Shown: piece after piece, positions 16,983 to 25,715 of the stretch
Layout: each line of letters begins with the position of its first letter
Position numbering within the stretch: the first letter of the stretch is position 1
NCBI GenBank assembly: GCA_965603205.1
Contig: CBFDCC010000002.1
Span: 186,001-250,000 of the forward strand
Source of the DNA: Temperatibacter sp965603205
Lineage (GTDB): Bacteria > Pseudomonadota > Alphaproteobacteria > Sphingomonadales > Kordiimonadaceae
Reading direction: 5' to 3'
DNA length: 64,000 nt
The notes under the pieces: generated by a model
What the model saw: the letters and a program-made list of their open reading frames with translations, nothing else
Databases searched by the model: none
Told to the model about the DNA's origin: nothing
Position numbers and translations under genes: made by a program

Positions 16983-18839
16983 ATGGGCTCTAATGCTTCT
17001 ATACCCAACTTAAGGAAAGCACCTTTTGTATTGCTGGATGATAATGGTCCAACAAACATAACTGATGGTCATGAGAAAACGTCCCTATTATTCACAAACC
17101 CCAGTGAAATTTTAATTGCTAAAACCTTTGAGGAAGTAGACTGTGTACTTTCCCGTATAGACAAGCTTGTCGCCCAAGGCCATCATGTTGCCGGATATAT
17201 AGCTTATGAGGTTGCCGCAGCTTTTGAAGTTAAAGTTAGTGCTGCTATCACAAAGTTACCAGATGAAGCCCTCATCTGGATGATGGTCTGTGACGCCCCC
17301 TTTCAGTTATCAAGCCAGCAAGTATCAGACTTAATACACGAATCAAATACCGGTACAGAGCGACACGCCCAAATTAATATGTCTGTGCCTAGTAAAGATA
17401 TAGAAAGCTACACTGCTTCCATAGAGAAAATATTGAGCTATATTCAAGCTGGTGACGTCTATCAAATCAACTATACATTTACAAATGAGATTAAGGTAAC
17501 AGGCGATATTTTAGCGCTCTATAACCAATTGCGTAACAGTCAGCCTGTTGCCTATGGTGCGTATATCAATACGGGTGAATATAACATCCTCTCCTTTTCA
17601 CCTGAATTATTTGTTGAGCGCAAAGAGGGTATGCTAACAAGTCGACCCATGAAGGGTACCATAGCACGGGGCAAAACCATCTTAGAAGACCAAGCCAATA
17701 TCAATTTTCTGAAGACAGACCCTAAGTCTAAAGCTGAGAATTTGATGATTGTAGATCTCATCCGCAACGATATGAGCAAAATAGCACAGCCTAGCTCTGT
17801 ATCTGTTGATCATCTATATGCTGTAGAGACATATCGCACCGTATTGCAGATGACGTCAACGGTCAGTGCCAAGGCGGACGAAGGCCTCACTCCCAGCAAA
17901 ATTCTTAGGGCGATGTTCCCATGCGGGTCTGTAACTGGCGCGCCCAAAATAAGAGCTATGGAGATCATATCAGAATTAGAAACTGAACCCAGAGGGGTTT
18001 ATTGTGGTGCTATTGGGCACTTCTCTGCCGGCAATGACTGGGCGTTCAATGTCCCTATTCGGACGATGATTCTAGATAACAGTGGCATGGGGCGCCTTCA
18101 TCTTGGTAGTGGCGTTGTGGCCGATAGTGATCCCCGCACAGAATATGATGAATGCATGCTCAAAGGAGCTTTCATTCACAATGATGCGGCCGCATTTAAA
18201 CTAATCGAGACAATGCTATGGCAAGCATCAAGCGCGGCAATCCCTCTCCTTGACCTTCATCTGGGTAGATTGAAACAAAGTGCTCTTTATTTTCAATTCC
18301 CTTATAACCGCGACAAAATAAGTGCCCAATTATCCCTGCATATGGATGCATTATCTGAGAAAATACATGATCAAAGACTTAGGCTTTTACTGGATAACAA
18401 GGGCAATGTATCTATTAGCAGTATAGATGCACCGTCTCCCCCTATTGAAACCCCCAGCATCTGTTTTAATGCGGCAGCTACAAATAGCGATGACATTTTC
18501 TTATTTCACAAAACAACTAGGCGACATTTATATAATAGCGTTCATAAAGCAGCGACTAAAGCTGGTTATATCGATGCAATTTTCATGAATGAAAAGGGTG
18601 AAGTGACCGAAGGCGCCATTAGCAACCTTGTTATTAAGTTAGATGGGCAACTTATCACGCCATCAATCTCTTGTGGGTTGTTAAATGGTGTTGGCCGACA
18701 GAAGTTATGCCAAGATAACGACGTGGTAGAGATGTCAGTCACCAAAGAAATGGTATTAAAGTCCGAAGCTGTTTTTATCTTAAATAGTCTGCGAGGACTT
18801 ACACCTGTAAATATAATTGATTATAGACTTAAGATATAA
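16983..18839 (+). CDS. pabB: Fused aminodeoxychorismate synthase component I and aminodeoxychorismate lyase
   Basis: The 618-residue protein joins two enzymes of folate biosynthesis. The N-terminal PabB part (about residues 1-395) converts chorismate to aminodeoxychorismate and shows the chorismate-binding blocks RPMKGTIARG and PCGSVTGAPKIRAMEII. The C-terminal part (about 400-618) is a PLP-dependent class IV aminotransferase-fold domain like PabC, which releases pyruvate to give p-aminobenzoate; it contains NEKGEVTEGAISNLVI. Fusions of this type are known in many proteobacteria. The partner glutamine amidotransferase PabA is not in the window. Confidence 0.93.
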   Translation: MGSNASIPNLRKAPFVLLDDNGPTNITDGHEKTSLLFTNPSEILIAKTFEEVDCVLSRIDKLVAQGHHVAGYIAYEVAAAFEVKVSAAITKLPDEALIWMMVCDAPFQLSSQQVSDLIHESNTGTERHAQINMSVPSKDIESYTASIEKILSYIQAGDVYQINYTFTNEIKVTGDILALYNQLRNSQPVAYGAYINTGEYNILSFSPELFVERKEGMLTSRPMKGTIARGKTILEDQANINFLKTDPKSKAENLMIVDLIRNDMSKIAQPSSVSVDHLYAVETYRTVLQMTSTVSAKADEGLTPSKILRAMFPCGSVTGAPKIRAMEIISELETEPRGVYCGAIGHFSAGNDWAFNVPIRTMILDNSGMGRLHLGSGVVADSDPRTEYDECMLKGAFIHNDAAAFKLIETMLWQASSAAIPLLDLHLGRLKQSALYFQFPYNRDKISAQLSLHMDALSEKIHDQRLRLLLDNKGNVSISSIDAPSPPIETPSICFNAAATNSDDIFLFHKTTRRHLYNSVHKAATKAGYIDAIFMNEKGEVTEGAISNLVIKLDGQLITPSISCGLLNGVGRQKLCQDNDVVEMSVTKEMVLKSEAVFILNSLRGLTPVNIIDYRLKI

Positions 18840-19252
18840 TGCCTTGGGCCATCTATACTGATTTAACATTGCACATATAATCTATAGTTATATTTCACCC
18901 CTTAATATCCTTTTGGTGAATCATATAGAAAACTGCATCAAACCCTATTAGTATCTTCTGTAACAATTCATCTGATTTTCTCTTCATAACCACTGAATGC
19001 GCTTTTTGTGATTCCTTTGATCTTTTTTTGCCTTCATTTGGGGAATAAAATAACAAAAAAAATATTTTTTTTACAGGAATATTCTTGAAATATATTCAAG
19101 GTATGTTGACGTGAAATGGGGTGAAAATTCCAACAAAATATTTGAACAATATTCAAGCCTAATAAAATTAAATAATTCAAAATCTTTAAAAATCAAATAG
19201 TTACAAAGTACAATCTATTAATTTTATAGGACTTTACTTTATTACAATATAT

Positions 19253-19271
19253 GTTATATTATCACATATCA
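19253..19271. promoter_or_regulatory. Zur-box-like palindrome upstream of the TonB operon
   Basis: GTTATATTATCACATATCA at this site differs at two positions from the sequence at 27297-27315 in front of the orphan tonB. The core GTTATA-T-TATCAC is close to the proteobacterial Zur core GTTATANTATAAC. It lies about 490 bp before the DUF3450 start, far for a simple operator, and the region is AT-rich. Confidence 0.35.
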
Positions 19272-19508
19272 TTTAAAAATATGTCGCCCAAACTAGTTAA
19301 TTCGAAATTTTCAAATAGCCTTTTATTAGAAAATTAAAATTTTTTACTTGGAATCGGGCAAAATAATTGGATGATAGGCGCCGAGCCAAACTGTCTTTCT
19401 TGCCTGTCATGCGACACTTGTCGAACAAGTGGCAATTAACGGGAAGGGTATGTATGTCGTTAAAGAGATAATTCTTTGATATTAGCGGCATGGATATAAT
19501 GACAGCGC

Positions 19509-19528
19509 GGTGCAGAATATTCTGCACC
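19509..19528. promoter_or_regulatory. Perfect 20-bp palindrome
   Basis: GGTGCAGAATATTCTGCACC is a perfect palindrome with no central spacer. A second inverted repeat follows (TGAAATAG, 4-base loop, CTATTTCA at 19550-19569). Neither is followed by a U-run, so an operator or RNA-structure role is more likely than termination. Confidence 0.6.
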
Positions 19529-19759
19529 ATGTTGGCACGTCAAAAGATTTGAAATAGGATTCTATTTCATCGCAATGGGTAAAAAGGAAAAGGGGTTTTC
19601 CTAACACATTTGCAGTCTTTTGATTTAGTCATGGTAAGAGCACTAATAATTACTTTAATTACGATTAATTTAATTATGGGGCTTTTGCTTAAGTTTAATC
19701 AGTTATGGATTGGCTCCGGCCGAGAAGTAACATGTTTTAAAACCCAAGTTGGGCAGAAA

Positions 19760-20539
19760 ATGGATAAAGCTAAAGTGAAACGTATAGCTGTCTCAACGGC
19801 TGCAATCGCTTCTTTCTTTCTAAGCGCTTCTGTTGCAAATGCACAGAATGATGAGCGTCTAAAGAATATTGTTAAAGAAGTAAACCAGTCGACACAAATT
19901 GCACAAGCTTCTCAAAAGAAGGTTGATAGTATCTCCGATGCAACGGCAAAGCTGTTCCTCGAGTATAAAGGTGTTCTTAAGACGAATGCCGGCCTGCGTG
20001 CATATAATGCACAGCAACGTCGTGTTATTAAGCGTCAAGAAGAAGAAATCATCAAAATCACAAAATCCATCGGTCAGATTGACGAGATTAAACGTCAAAT
20101 CACGCCGTTGATGAAGGATATGATCGAAGATCTATCTGAATTCGTTAACGCGGATATGCCGTTCCAAATCGAAGAGCGTGTAAAGCGTATCGAGGACCTG
20201 CGTGAAGCGATGGATAATCCTAACGTCAGTGATCCAGAACGCTTCCGTGTTGTGCTAGAGGCTTATAAAGCCGAAGTTCAGTATGGACGTACGCGTAATG
20301 GCTATGAAGGTCTTCTTGAAGACGGTCGCAGCGTGAATTTCGTTCGCATTGGTCGTGTTGGTTTCTATTACCAAACAAAAGACGGCAAGCAAACAGCTGC
20401 TTGGAACAAAACATCTGGTGGCTGGGATGTCCTAGGCGACGAATATGCAACACCAGTAAAACAACTGCTTAGAATGGCTCGCAATCAGATTCCTGTGAAC
20501 CCACTCGTTCTGCCAGTTGCTGCACCTGAGGGGAAATAA
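19760..20539 (+). CDS. DUF3450-family periplasmic protein of a TonB system
   Basis: A 259-residue exported coiled-coil protein. The start at 19760 is chosen because it gives a typical signal peptide (Lys-rich start, hydrophobic core, cleavage near SVANAQ); the ORF is open 50 codons upstream but that part looks like untranslated sequence. The mature part is a long helix with Gln/Lys/Glu-rich heptads (about residues 35-150), then a compact domain with WNKTSGGWDVLGDEY. DUF3450 genes commonly start TonB-ExbB-ExbD operons with a long ExbB; this is known from gammaproteobacterial TonB2-type systems. It probably scaffolds the complex in the periplasm. The next gene starts 3 bp after its stop codon. 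Confidence 0.85.
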   Translation: MDKAKVKRIAVSTAAIASFFLSASVANAQNDERLKNIVKEVNQSTQIAQASQKKVDSISDATAKLFLEYKGVLKTNAGLRAYNAQQRRVIKRQEEEIIKITKSIGQIDEIKRQITPLMKDMIEDLSEFVNADMPFQIEERVKRIEDLREAMDNPNVSDPERFRVVLEAYKAEVQYGRTRNGYEGLLEDGRSVNFVRIGRVGFYYQTKDGKQTAAWNKTSGGWDVLGDEYATPVKQLLRMARNQIPVNPLVLPVAAPEGK

Positions 20540-20541
20540 GA

Positions 20542-21900
20542 ATGAAAAAGATTCTGACAACTGCCGCAGCATTGGTTATTGGTTTCACAACCTCTAGCTT
20601 TGCTCAAGAAGCAGCAACCGACCTTGATCTACTACTTAAGAAAGTACGCCAAGGTCGCGTGACTGAAACATCTGAACATAAAAAGCGCGAATCTGAATTC
20701 CGTCGTGATCGTTCACGTCAGCAAGCTCTGCTTAAATCAGAGCGCGCTACTCAAGCCAAGCTTGAGCGTGAAAGTGGACGTCTAGAAGAAGTGCGTCGTA
20801 AAAACGAAGCTGAAATTACACGTGTACTAGAAGTACGCCGTAATCGTCTTGGCCAATTGCAAGAACTCTTTGGTGTTCTTCAGCAGGCTGCTGGTGATGC
20901 GAAATCTGTAATTTCAACATCGCATGTATCTATCGATTATGCTGGTCGTATGGCTGAGATTGATAACCTAGTATCAAAAGCGTCTGATACAAGCTCTCTA
21001 CCAACTATTACTGAAATTCGTTCATGGCCTGCACAGATGATGCTTGAGATGATTGAATCAGGTAAGGTAGTTACATTCAGTCACGAAGTTCGTCGCACAG
21101 ATGGTAATGCAGAAACTGTAGAGCTGACACGTGTTGGTGACTTTGGTATCGTTGGAGCTGGCAAGTTTTACATGATGGCTCAGGATGGTTCTGTTGAAGA
21201 ACTTCCGCGTCAACCAGCATCTCGCTTTGTTGATACGGTCGAATCATTTCAGGCGGCAACATCTGGTCTAGCAAATATTGGTATTGATCCATCACGTGGT
21301 CAAATCCTTGCGCTAGAGATTGAAAAGCCAACTATTAGAGAGCGTCTTGATCAAGGTGGCGAAATTGGTTACCTAACACTTTCTCTTGGTGTTATTGGTG
21401 TAGCCCTTGCTCTTATTCAGATGGCGTATCTGTTTATTGTTAATGGTAAGGTTAAAGCGCAAATTCGTCGTGCTGAGCCATCCGATGACAATCCACTCGG
21501 TCGTGTTCTTTCTGTATATTCTGCCAATCCAAATGTTGACGTAGAAACACTAGAGCTAAAACTTGATGAAGCAATTCTGAAAGAAACTCCAGCCCTAGAG
21601 CGTTTCCTTACAACGGTTAAGCTGATCTCAGCTGTTGCACCATTGTTTGGTCTTCTTGGTACGGTTACAGGTATGATCGAAACATTCCAGGCCATTACAC
21701 TATTTGGTACTGGTGACCCAACCATGATGGCTTCTGGTATTTCAGCTGCCCTTATGACTACGGTTGAAGGTCTAGTCGTTGCTATCCCTACTCTAATGCT
21801 ACACAGCTTTGTGTCAGGTTCTTCTCGTTCAGTAATTCACGTACTTGAAGAGCAATCTGCTGGCATCATCGCTGTTCACGCTGAGAAGGGTAACAGCTAA
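20542..21900 (+). CDS. Long MotA/TolQ/ExbB-family protein with periplasmic coiled coil (TtpC-like)
   Basis: 452 residues, about twice the length of ExbB. It has a signal peptide (cleavage near SSFAQ), a charged coiled-coil (about residues 40-115), a small domain, and then the proton-channel domain at 270-445 with three hydrophobic segments and the conserved APLFGLLGTVTGMIETFQ block near residue 370. Proteins of this type are called TtpC in Vibrio and are required in the TonB2 energy-transduction system. It uses the proton gradient together with ExbD and TonB to energise outer-membrane receptors. Its stop codon overlaps the start of the next exbB gene by one base. Confidence 0.88.
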   Translation: MKKILTTAAALVIGFTTSSFAQEAATDLDLLLKKVRQGRVTETSEHKKRESEFRRDRSRQQALLKSERATQAKLERESGRLEEVRRKNEAEITRVLEVRRNRLGQLQELFGVLQQAAGDAKSVISTSHVSIDYAGRMAEIDNLVSKASDTSSLPTITEIRSWPAQMMLEMIESGKVVTFSHEVRRTDGNAETVELTRVGDFGIVGAGKFYMMAQDGSVEELPRQPASRFVDTVESFQAATSGLANIGIDPSRGQILALEIEKPTIRERLDQGGEIGYLTLSLGVIGVALALIQMAYLFIVNGKVKAQIRRAEPSDDNPLGRVLSVYSANPNVDVETLELKLDEAILKETPALERFLTTVKLISAVAPLFGLLGTVTGMIETFQAITLFGTGDPTMMASGISAALMTTVEGLVVAIPTLMLHSFVSGSSRSVIHVLEEQSAGIIAVHAEKGNS

Positions 21901-22427
21901 TGTTAATGATCAGTGAAGCATTTGATGCCATACAGGCCTTCATGGAACAGGGCGGTAACGTTCTATACATGATCCTGTTTGTGACATTCATCATGTGGGT
22001 GCTGATCATCGAGCGTCTTTGGTACTTTTCATTAGAGTACCACAAAGCCAAGCGTCGTGTTATTGACGCTTGGGAAGCCCGGTCTGAAAGAACATCTTGG
22101 TATGCGCATAAAATTCGCACTGCCATGATTTCTGAAACATCAGGTGCCCTTAACGAGGGGATCCCTATGATCAAAACCCTCGTTGCCCTTTGTCCTCTTG
22201 TAGGACTATTGGGTACGGTAACTGGTATGATCGAAGTGTTTGACGTAATGGCGTCGCAGGGTTCATCGAACGCTCGCGCTATGGCGGCAGGTGTGTCTAA
22301 AGCCACTATCCCGACAATGGCGGGTATGGTTGCGGCGCTTTCAGGAATTTTCCTGAGCACCTTCATCGAACGCAAGGCATCCCGTGAGGCTGAGAAGCTC
22401 GAAGACCAGTTAACAATGGACCACTAG
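21900..22427 (+). CDS. exbB: ExbB-family proton-channel subunit
   Basis: A 175-residue inner-membrane protein with three hydrophobic segments and the family-typical CPLVGLLGTVTGMIEVFDVM block near residue 100 followed by ATIPTMAGMVAALSGIF. It starts at an ATG overlapping the previous stop (TAATG), so it is translationally coupled to the long ExbB. With the following ExbD proteins it forms the proton-driven motor that energises TonB. The presence of both a long and a short ExbB in one operon is normal for TonB2/TtpC systems. Confidence 0.93.
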   Translation: MLMISEAFDAIQAFMEQGGNVLYMILFVTFIMWVLIIERLWYFSLEYHKAKRRVIDAWEARSERTSWYAHKIRTAMISETSGALNEGIPMIKTLVALCPLVGLLGTVTGMIEVFDVMASQGSSNARAMAAGVSKATIPTMAGMVAALSGIFLSTFIERKASREAEKLEDQLTMDH

Positions 22428-22447
22428 GATCAAAGGAACACAGCCAA

Positions 22448-22867
22448 ATGCGTAAATTTGGAAAAGGCGAAGAAGAAGCCGAAGTAAATATGACACCGAT
22501 GCTCGACATCGTATTCATCATGCTTATCTTTTTCATTGTAACAGCATCCTTTGTCAGGGAATCTGGCCTGGAAATTAACAAGCCTGAGGACAATGATACC
22601 CCTCCACCACCGGAAAATCCGGATCCGGAGACTCGCGCTATTGCTTTCATTATTGATGGTAATAACCGTATCAGACATGATTTCCGTACAGTTGATATCG
22701 GCTCTGTGTCGTCTATCATCAAAAAGGAAAGCGTAGAACGTCCAAAGGCACCAGTTGTTATTATGGCTGCTGACGGGGCATACACTGGTACTGTCATCAC
22801 TATATATGATGCAGCACAGGCTATTGGTGTCCCTCGTGACAAAATTGTTGTAACGCCCAAAAATTAA
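22448..22867 (+). CDS. exbD: ExbD-family biopolymer transport protein (first copy)
   Basis: A 139-residue single-pass inner-membrane protein. The N-terminus shows the EVNMTPMLDIVFIMLIFFIV block with the Asp in the membrane helix needed for proton flow. The periplasmic part is acidic and Pro-rich after the helix (DNDTPPPPENPDPETR), unlike the second copy. It is 20 bp downstream of exbB and 79 bp before a second exbD. Confidence 0.93.
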   Translation: MRKFGKGEEEAEVNMTPMLDIVFIMLIFFIVTASFVRESGLEINKPEDNDTPPPPENPDPETRAIAFIIDGNNRIRHDFRTVDIGSVSSIIKKESVERPKAPVVIMAADGAYTGTVITIYDAAQAIGVPRDKIVVTPKN

Positions 22868-22946
22868 TTTTATGAGGCGGGATTAAACCCCCGCCCCATA
22901 AAGTAAAAATGGGTGCCCTAGGGATTAGGGAAATTGGAGAGTATTC

Positions 22947-23348
22947 ATGCGAAATCACTCACAACAAGACGCTGATGAAGGCGAAATTAACATGACACCG
23001 ATGCTTGACATCGTTTTCATTATGTTAATTTTCTTTATCGTAACAGCGGTCTTTGTAAAAGAATCAGGGACGACGGTCATTAAGCCCGATGCAGAAACGG
23101 CTCGCTTTCAAAAGCAGGTTAGTATTCTGATTGCGGTTAGGTCTAATGACGAAGTCTGGGTTAATCGTCAAAAAACTGAACTAACAGCTGTTCGCACATC
23201 CGTTGAAAAGCTACATGCGGAAAACCCGCGTGGTACTGTAGCTATTCAGGCGGATAAAAAGTCAAAAATGACCATCGTAATGAAGGTGTATGACGCCATT
23301 CGTGACGCTGGCGTTGAGACTATAGCAATAGCAACGGAGAGAAAATAA
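22947..23348 (+). CDS. exbD: ExbD-family biopolymer transport protein (second copy)
   Basis: A 133-residue paralog of the upstream exbD. The N-terminal NMTPMLDIVFIMLIFFIVTA is nearly identical to the first copy, with the membrane Asp kept, but the periplasmic half is different: it lacks the Pro-rich stretch and ends with the compact KKSKMTIVMKVYDAIRDAGV domain. Tandem, unequal exbD genes suggest a hetero-oligomeric ExbD dimer. Its stop overlaps the tonB start by one base. Confidence 0.93.
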   Translation: MRNHSQQDADEGEINMTPMLDIVFIMLIFFIVTAVFVKESGTTVIKPDAETARFQKQVSILIAVRSNDEVWVNRQKTELTAVRTSVEKLHAENPRGTVAIQADKKSKMTIVMKVYDAIRDAGVETIAIATERK

Positions 23349-23965
23349 TGATTGCACGTATTTCCACTGCAATTATTGCAGGAGGTTTCATTACCTTTGC
23401 CCTGTTTATGCTGATGCAAAGCTTGGTAGCAATGAATGATGAAGTAAAATTAGCAGACGAAAATAGATTTCGTTTTATTGATGTAATTCAAGACATTGAT
23501 GATCAACCGCCTCAGCGTAGAGAGCGTACGGTCGAGAAGCCACCAGAGCCAGAAACACCGCCGCCGGAAATTGAAACACCGGTTGCACAGATTGATAGTC
23601 CTAACAAGCTTAACCTTGCACCTGCTAAGTTAAATGCAGGTAATGGTAGGGGTATGGGTGAGATTAACCTAGGTGCTGGTGCAGATGGTGATTTTTTGCC
23701 GCTAGTTGTTGTACAGCCACAATACCCACGTCGCGCACAAGAGCGCGGAGTTGAGGGTTCATGTACTGTGTCACTAACTGTGCTTGCAGACGGTACAGTT
23801 GATGCAAATTCAATTGTACTTATTGAAGAAGATCCTAAAGGGTATTTCTTCCGCGCATCACAAAAAGCTGCGGCTAAGTTTAAATACAAGCCTCGTGTTG
23901 TTAATGGTAAGCCACAAATAGTTACAGGCGTGAAATATCGTTTCCGCTTTAACTTGGCTGATTAA
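23348..23965 (+). CDS. tonB: TonB-family energy transducer
   Basis: A 205-residue TonB protein: an N-terminal anchor helix (about residues 8-28), a Pro/Glu-rich linker (RTVEKPPEPETPPPEIETP) and a C-terminal TonB domain from about residue 115. The C-terminal block PLVVVQPQYPRRAQERGVEG and KFKYKPRVVNGKP are typical. It spans the periplasm and touches the TonB box of outer-membrane receptors. A diverged paralog is at 27327. The start codon overlaps the exbD stop codon. Confidence 0.94.
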   Translation: MIARISTAIIAGGFITFALFMLMQSLVAMNDEVKLADENRFRFIDVIQDIDDQPPQRRERTVEKPPEPETPPPEIETPVAQIDSPNKLNLAPAKLNAGNGRGMGEINLGAGADGDFLPLVVVQPQYPRRAQERGVEGSCTVSLTVLADGTVDANSIVLIEEDPKGYFFRASQKAAAKFKYKPRVVNGKPQIVTGVKYRFRFNLAD

Positions 23966-23983
23966 GAAGGGCTAGAAAGAGCG

Positions 23984-25333
23984 ATGAAAAATATGCTTAA
24001 ATCTATATTGAAAGCCGCTTGTGTAGCTGCAGTTCTTGCAACTACACCGGTAACAATAGGCTCTTTTGACTTGTCTGCAGTTTCTGCGCAAGCCAAGAAG
24101 AAAAAGCCACCAAAAAACCGTAAAGTACCTTCTATGACGCAGGCAACCTATCGCCTAATAGAAAAAGCAACAGAATCTATTGAACTAAAAGAGTTTGATA
24201 ATGCTCTAGAGCAGCTTCACGCCATCATTGATCGTCGCCGTACAAACGATTATGAGCGTGCTAGTGCATGGCAAAACATTGCTCAAGTATACTTTGAGAC
24301 CGACAATATGCCTAAGGCTATTGAAGCAATGGAAGGCGTTATTGCCCTTCGCATGAGTATTCGCGAACCACGTGAGCATAGCATTCTGTTTAGTTTAGCT
24401 CAGCTGCATTTCACCCAAGAGAGTTATAAAAAATCTCTGGACTATGTAGCTCAGTGGGAAAAGCTAGGTAAATACTTGCTTGCAGAACCAACAATTATGC
24501 AGCGTGTGTTTATTGCTCAAGTACATTATACACTTGAAGACTTTCCTACAGCACTAAGCTATTTATATGCGGCGATTAATGAAGCAAATACTAATCCTGA
24601 GGTTGATGTAAAAGAAAACTGGTATCTTATGGCCGCATCTGGTCACTATGAGCTAGGTCAGCTTGATAAATATCGTGACGTGATGGAAATTCTAGTTGTG
24701 AATTTCGGCAAGCCCTCATACTTGATGCGTTTAGCAGGCATCTATAGTGAAATGGGTAAAGACGAGACATTCTACTCATTATCAGAAGCAGCTTACAAAA
24801 TGGGTTATCTTGATGACAAGCCAAACCAGATTGTAAACACGGCTCAGATCATGTTAGCGCGTCAGGCACCTATCAAGTCAGCATGGATATTAGAGAAAGC
24901 TTTAAGTGAAGACCGTATTGAACACAATGCGTCCAATCAAAAGCTTCTTGGGCAATCATATATGCTAGCGTCTGAATATGAGAAATCAGTTAAGCCGCTT
25001 CGCGCCTCTGCTGCTAAGTCAAAAGACGGTCAGCTTTGGTTCCAAGTTGGTCAGGTTGAACTTCAGAATGCTAACTATCGCGGTGCTGTTACTGCGCTTG
25101 ATAAAGCTTTATCTACTTTAAGTAAAAAAGAGAAAAGAGACAAATCTTCGCGCATGACGGCAAACCTGCTTAAGGCTAATGCACTGGCTGAGCTAAAGCG
25201 TTATAGCGAAGCAAAGAAGGCTCTACGTATCGTTCAAAAGGACGGTTCAAAAGCTAACAAGCGTCAAGCACGCGCTTGGTTACGCTATGTAGATTCTGAG
25301 ATTGCTCGCGAGAAGATGCTTAAGGGCACTTAA
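23984..25333 (+). CDS. Exported TPR-repeat protein of the TonB system
   Basis: A 449-residue protein with a signal peptide (cleavage near VSAQA) and then a basic stretch (KKKKPPKNRK) followed by TPR-like helical repeats over nearly the whole length; repeats such as SAWQNIAQVYFETDNMPKAI and ILFSLAQLHFTQESYKKSL are visible. TPR proteins end many TonB2-type operons and are thought to interact with the long ExbB or the transducer in the periplasm. It is 18 bp after tonB and is the last gene; a terminator follows at 25366. Confidence 0.88.
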   Translation: MKNMLKSILKAACVAAVLATTPVTIGSFDLSAVSAQAKKKKPPKNRKVPSMTQATYRLIEKATESIELKEFDNALEQLHAIIDRRRTNDYERASAWQNIAQVYFETDNMPKAIEAMEGVIALRMSIREPREHSILFSLAQLHFTQESYKKSLDYVAQWEKLGKYLLAEPTIMQRVFIAQVHYTLEDFPTALSYLYAAINEANTNPEVDVKENWYLMAASGHYELGQLDKYRDVMEILVVNFGKPSYLMRLAGIYSEMGKDETFYSLSEAAYKMGYLDDKPNQIVNTAQIMLARQAPIKSAWILEKALSEDRIEHNASNQKLLGQSYMLASEYEKSVKPLRASAAKSKDGQLWFQVGQVELQNANYRGAVTALDKALSTLSKKEKRDKSSRMTANLLKANALAELKRYSEAKKALRIVQKDGSKANKRQARAWLRYVDSEIAREKMLKGT

Positions 25334-25365
25334 TCCCAGCTATCTAGCTTTGATAACTATTTAAA

Positions 25366-25394
25366 AACGGCGCTCAATTGGGCGCCGTTTTTTT
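25366..25394 (+). terminator. Rho-independent terminator of the TonB-system operon
   Basis: The arms AACGGCGCTC and GGGCGCCGTT close an AATT loop and are followed by TTTT. It is 32 bp after the TPR gene. Confidence 0.9.
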
Positions 25395-25400
25395 ATGGAA

Positions 25401-25573
25401 TATATCTATCCGTTCAAACGCCACTTGTGGCTACCCTCGCATAAGCTCGGCCTCCTAGTCAGTCGGTACGGCTTCGCCTAGAATAAGTCCCGTCATTGCG
25501 GCGAAGGCCGCAATCCAGCTGCGCAGGGTTATGACCTAGTTTATATCTATCCGTTCAAACGCCACTTGTGGCT
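25401..25573. repeat. Duplicated 32-bp repeat with a dispersed palindrome between the copies
   Basis: A 32-bp sequence starting TATATCTATCCGTTC occurs at 25401-25432 and again at 25542-25573; each copy holds the palindrome GCCACTTGTGGC. Between them, at 25491-25532, lies a different element: CGTCAT, a hairpin TTGCGGC-GAAG-GCCGCAA, ATCCA, then CAGGGTTAT. A related element is at 58844-58887 (CGTCAT, CTCGGGC hairpin, ATCCA, CAGGGTTAT). These look like mobile intergenic repeats of a type common in alphaproteobacterial genomes. This fills most of the 382-bp gap before the Y-family polymerase. Confidence 0.7.
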
Positions 25574-25652
25574 TATCCTTCCTTCGGTCCGGACGCCTAG
25601 TCACGCTTGCCTCACGGTGTTCGGTTTCTTTTATAATACAACTAGACTTTAT

Positions 25653-25667
25653 GTTCATGATTTGTTC
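25653..25667 (+). promoter_or_regulatory. LexA box (GTTC-N7-GTTC)
   Basis: GTTCATGATTTGTTC matches the alphaproteobacterial SOS operator exactly. It lies 49 bp before the start codon of the Y-family polymerase, which fits damage-induced repression by LexA. Confidence 0.8.
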
Positions 25668-25715
25668 TCATGGTGTATATTGCATACCCGAGTCGTAATT
25701 ATCCAAAGGACATCC

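Larger units (their letters stand above)
18840..19759. promoter_or_regulatory. Large AT-rich leader region upstream of the TonB-system operon
   Basis: This 920-bp gap holds no convincing gene. It contains repeated TATTCAAG-type sequence (CTTGAA/TTCAAG inverted repeat at 19084-19100 and ATTCAAG at 19151-19157), a Zur-box-like element at 19253-19271, a hairpin with CACTTGT/ACAAGTG arms at 19415-19431, a perfect 20-bp palindrome at 19509-19528 and inverted repeats at 19550-19569 and 19586-19601. It may carry the operon promoter, a long structured leader or a small RNA; which is not clear from sequence alone. Confidence 0.5.

Noticed and set aside
19297..19530. 77-codon minus-strand frame in the TonB leader
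   Set aside because: No family likeness, and it overlaps the palindromes; more likely non-coding.
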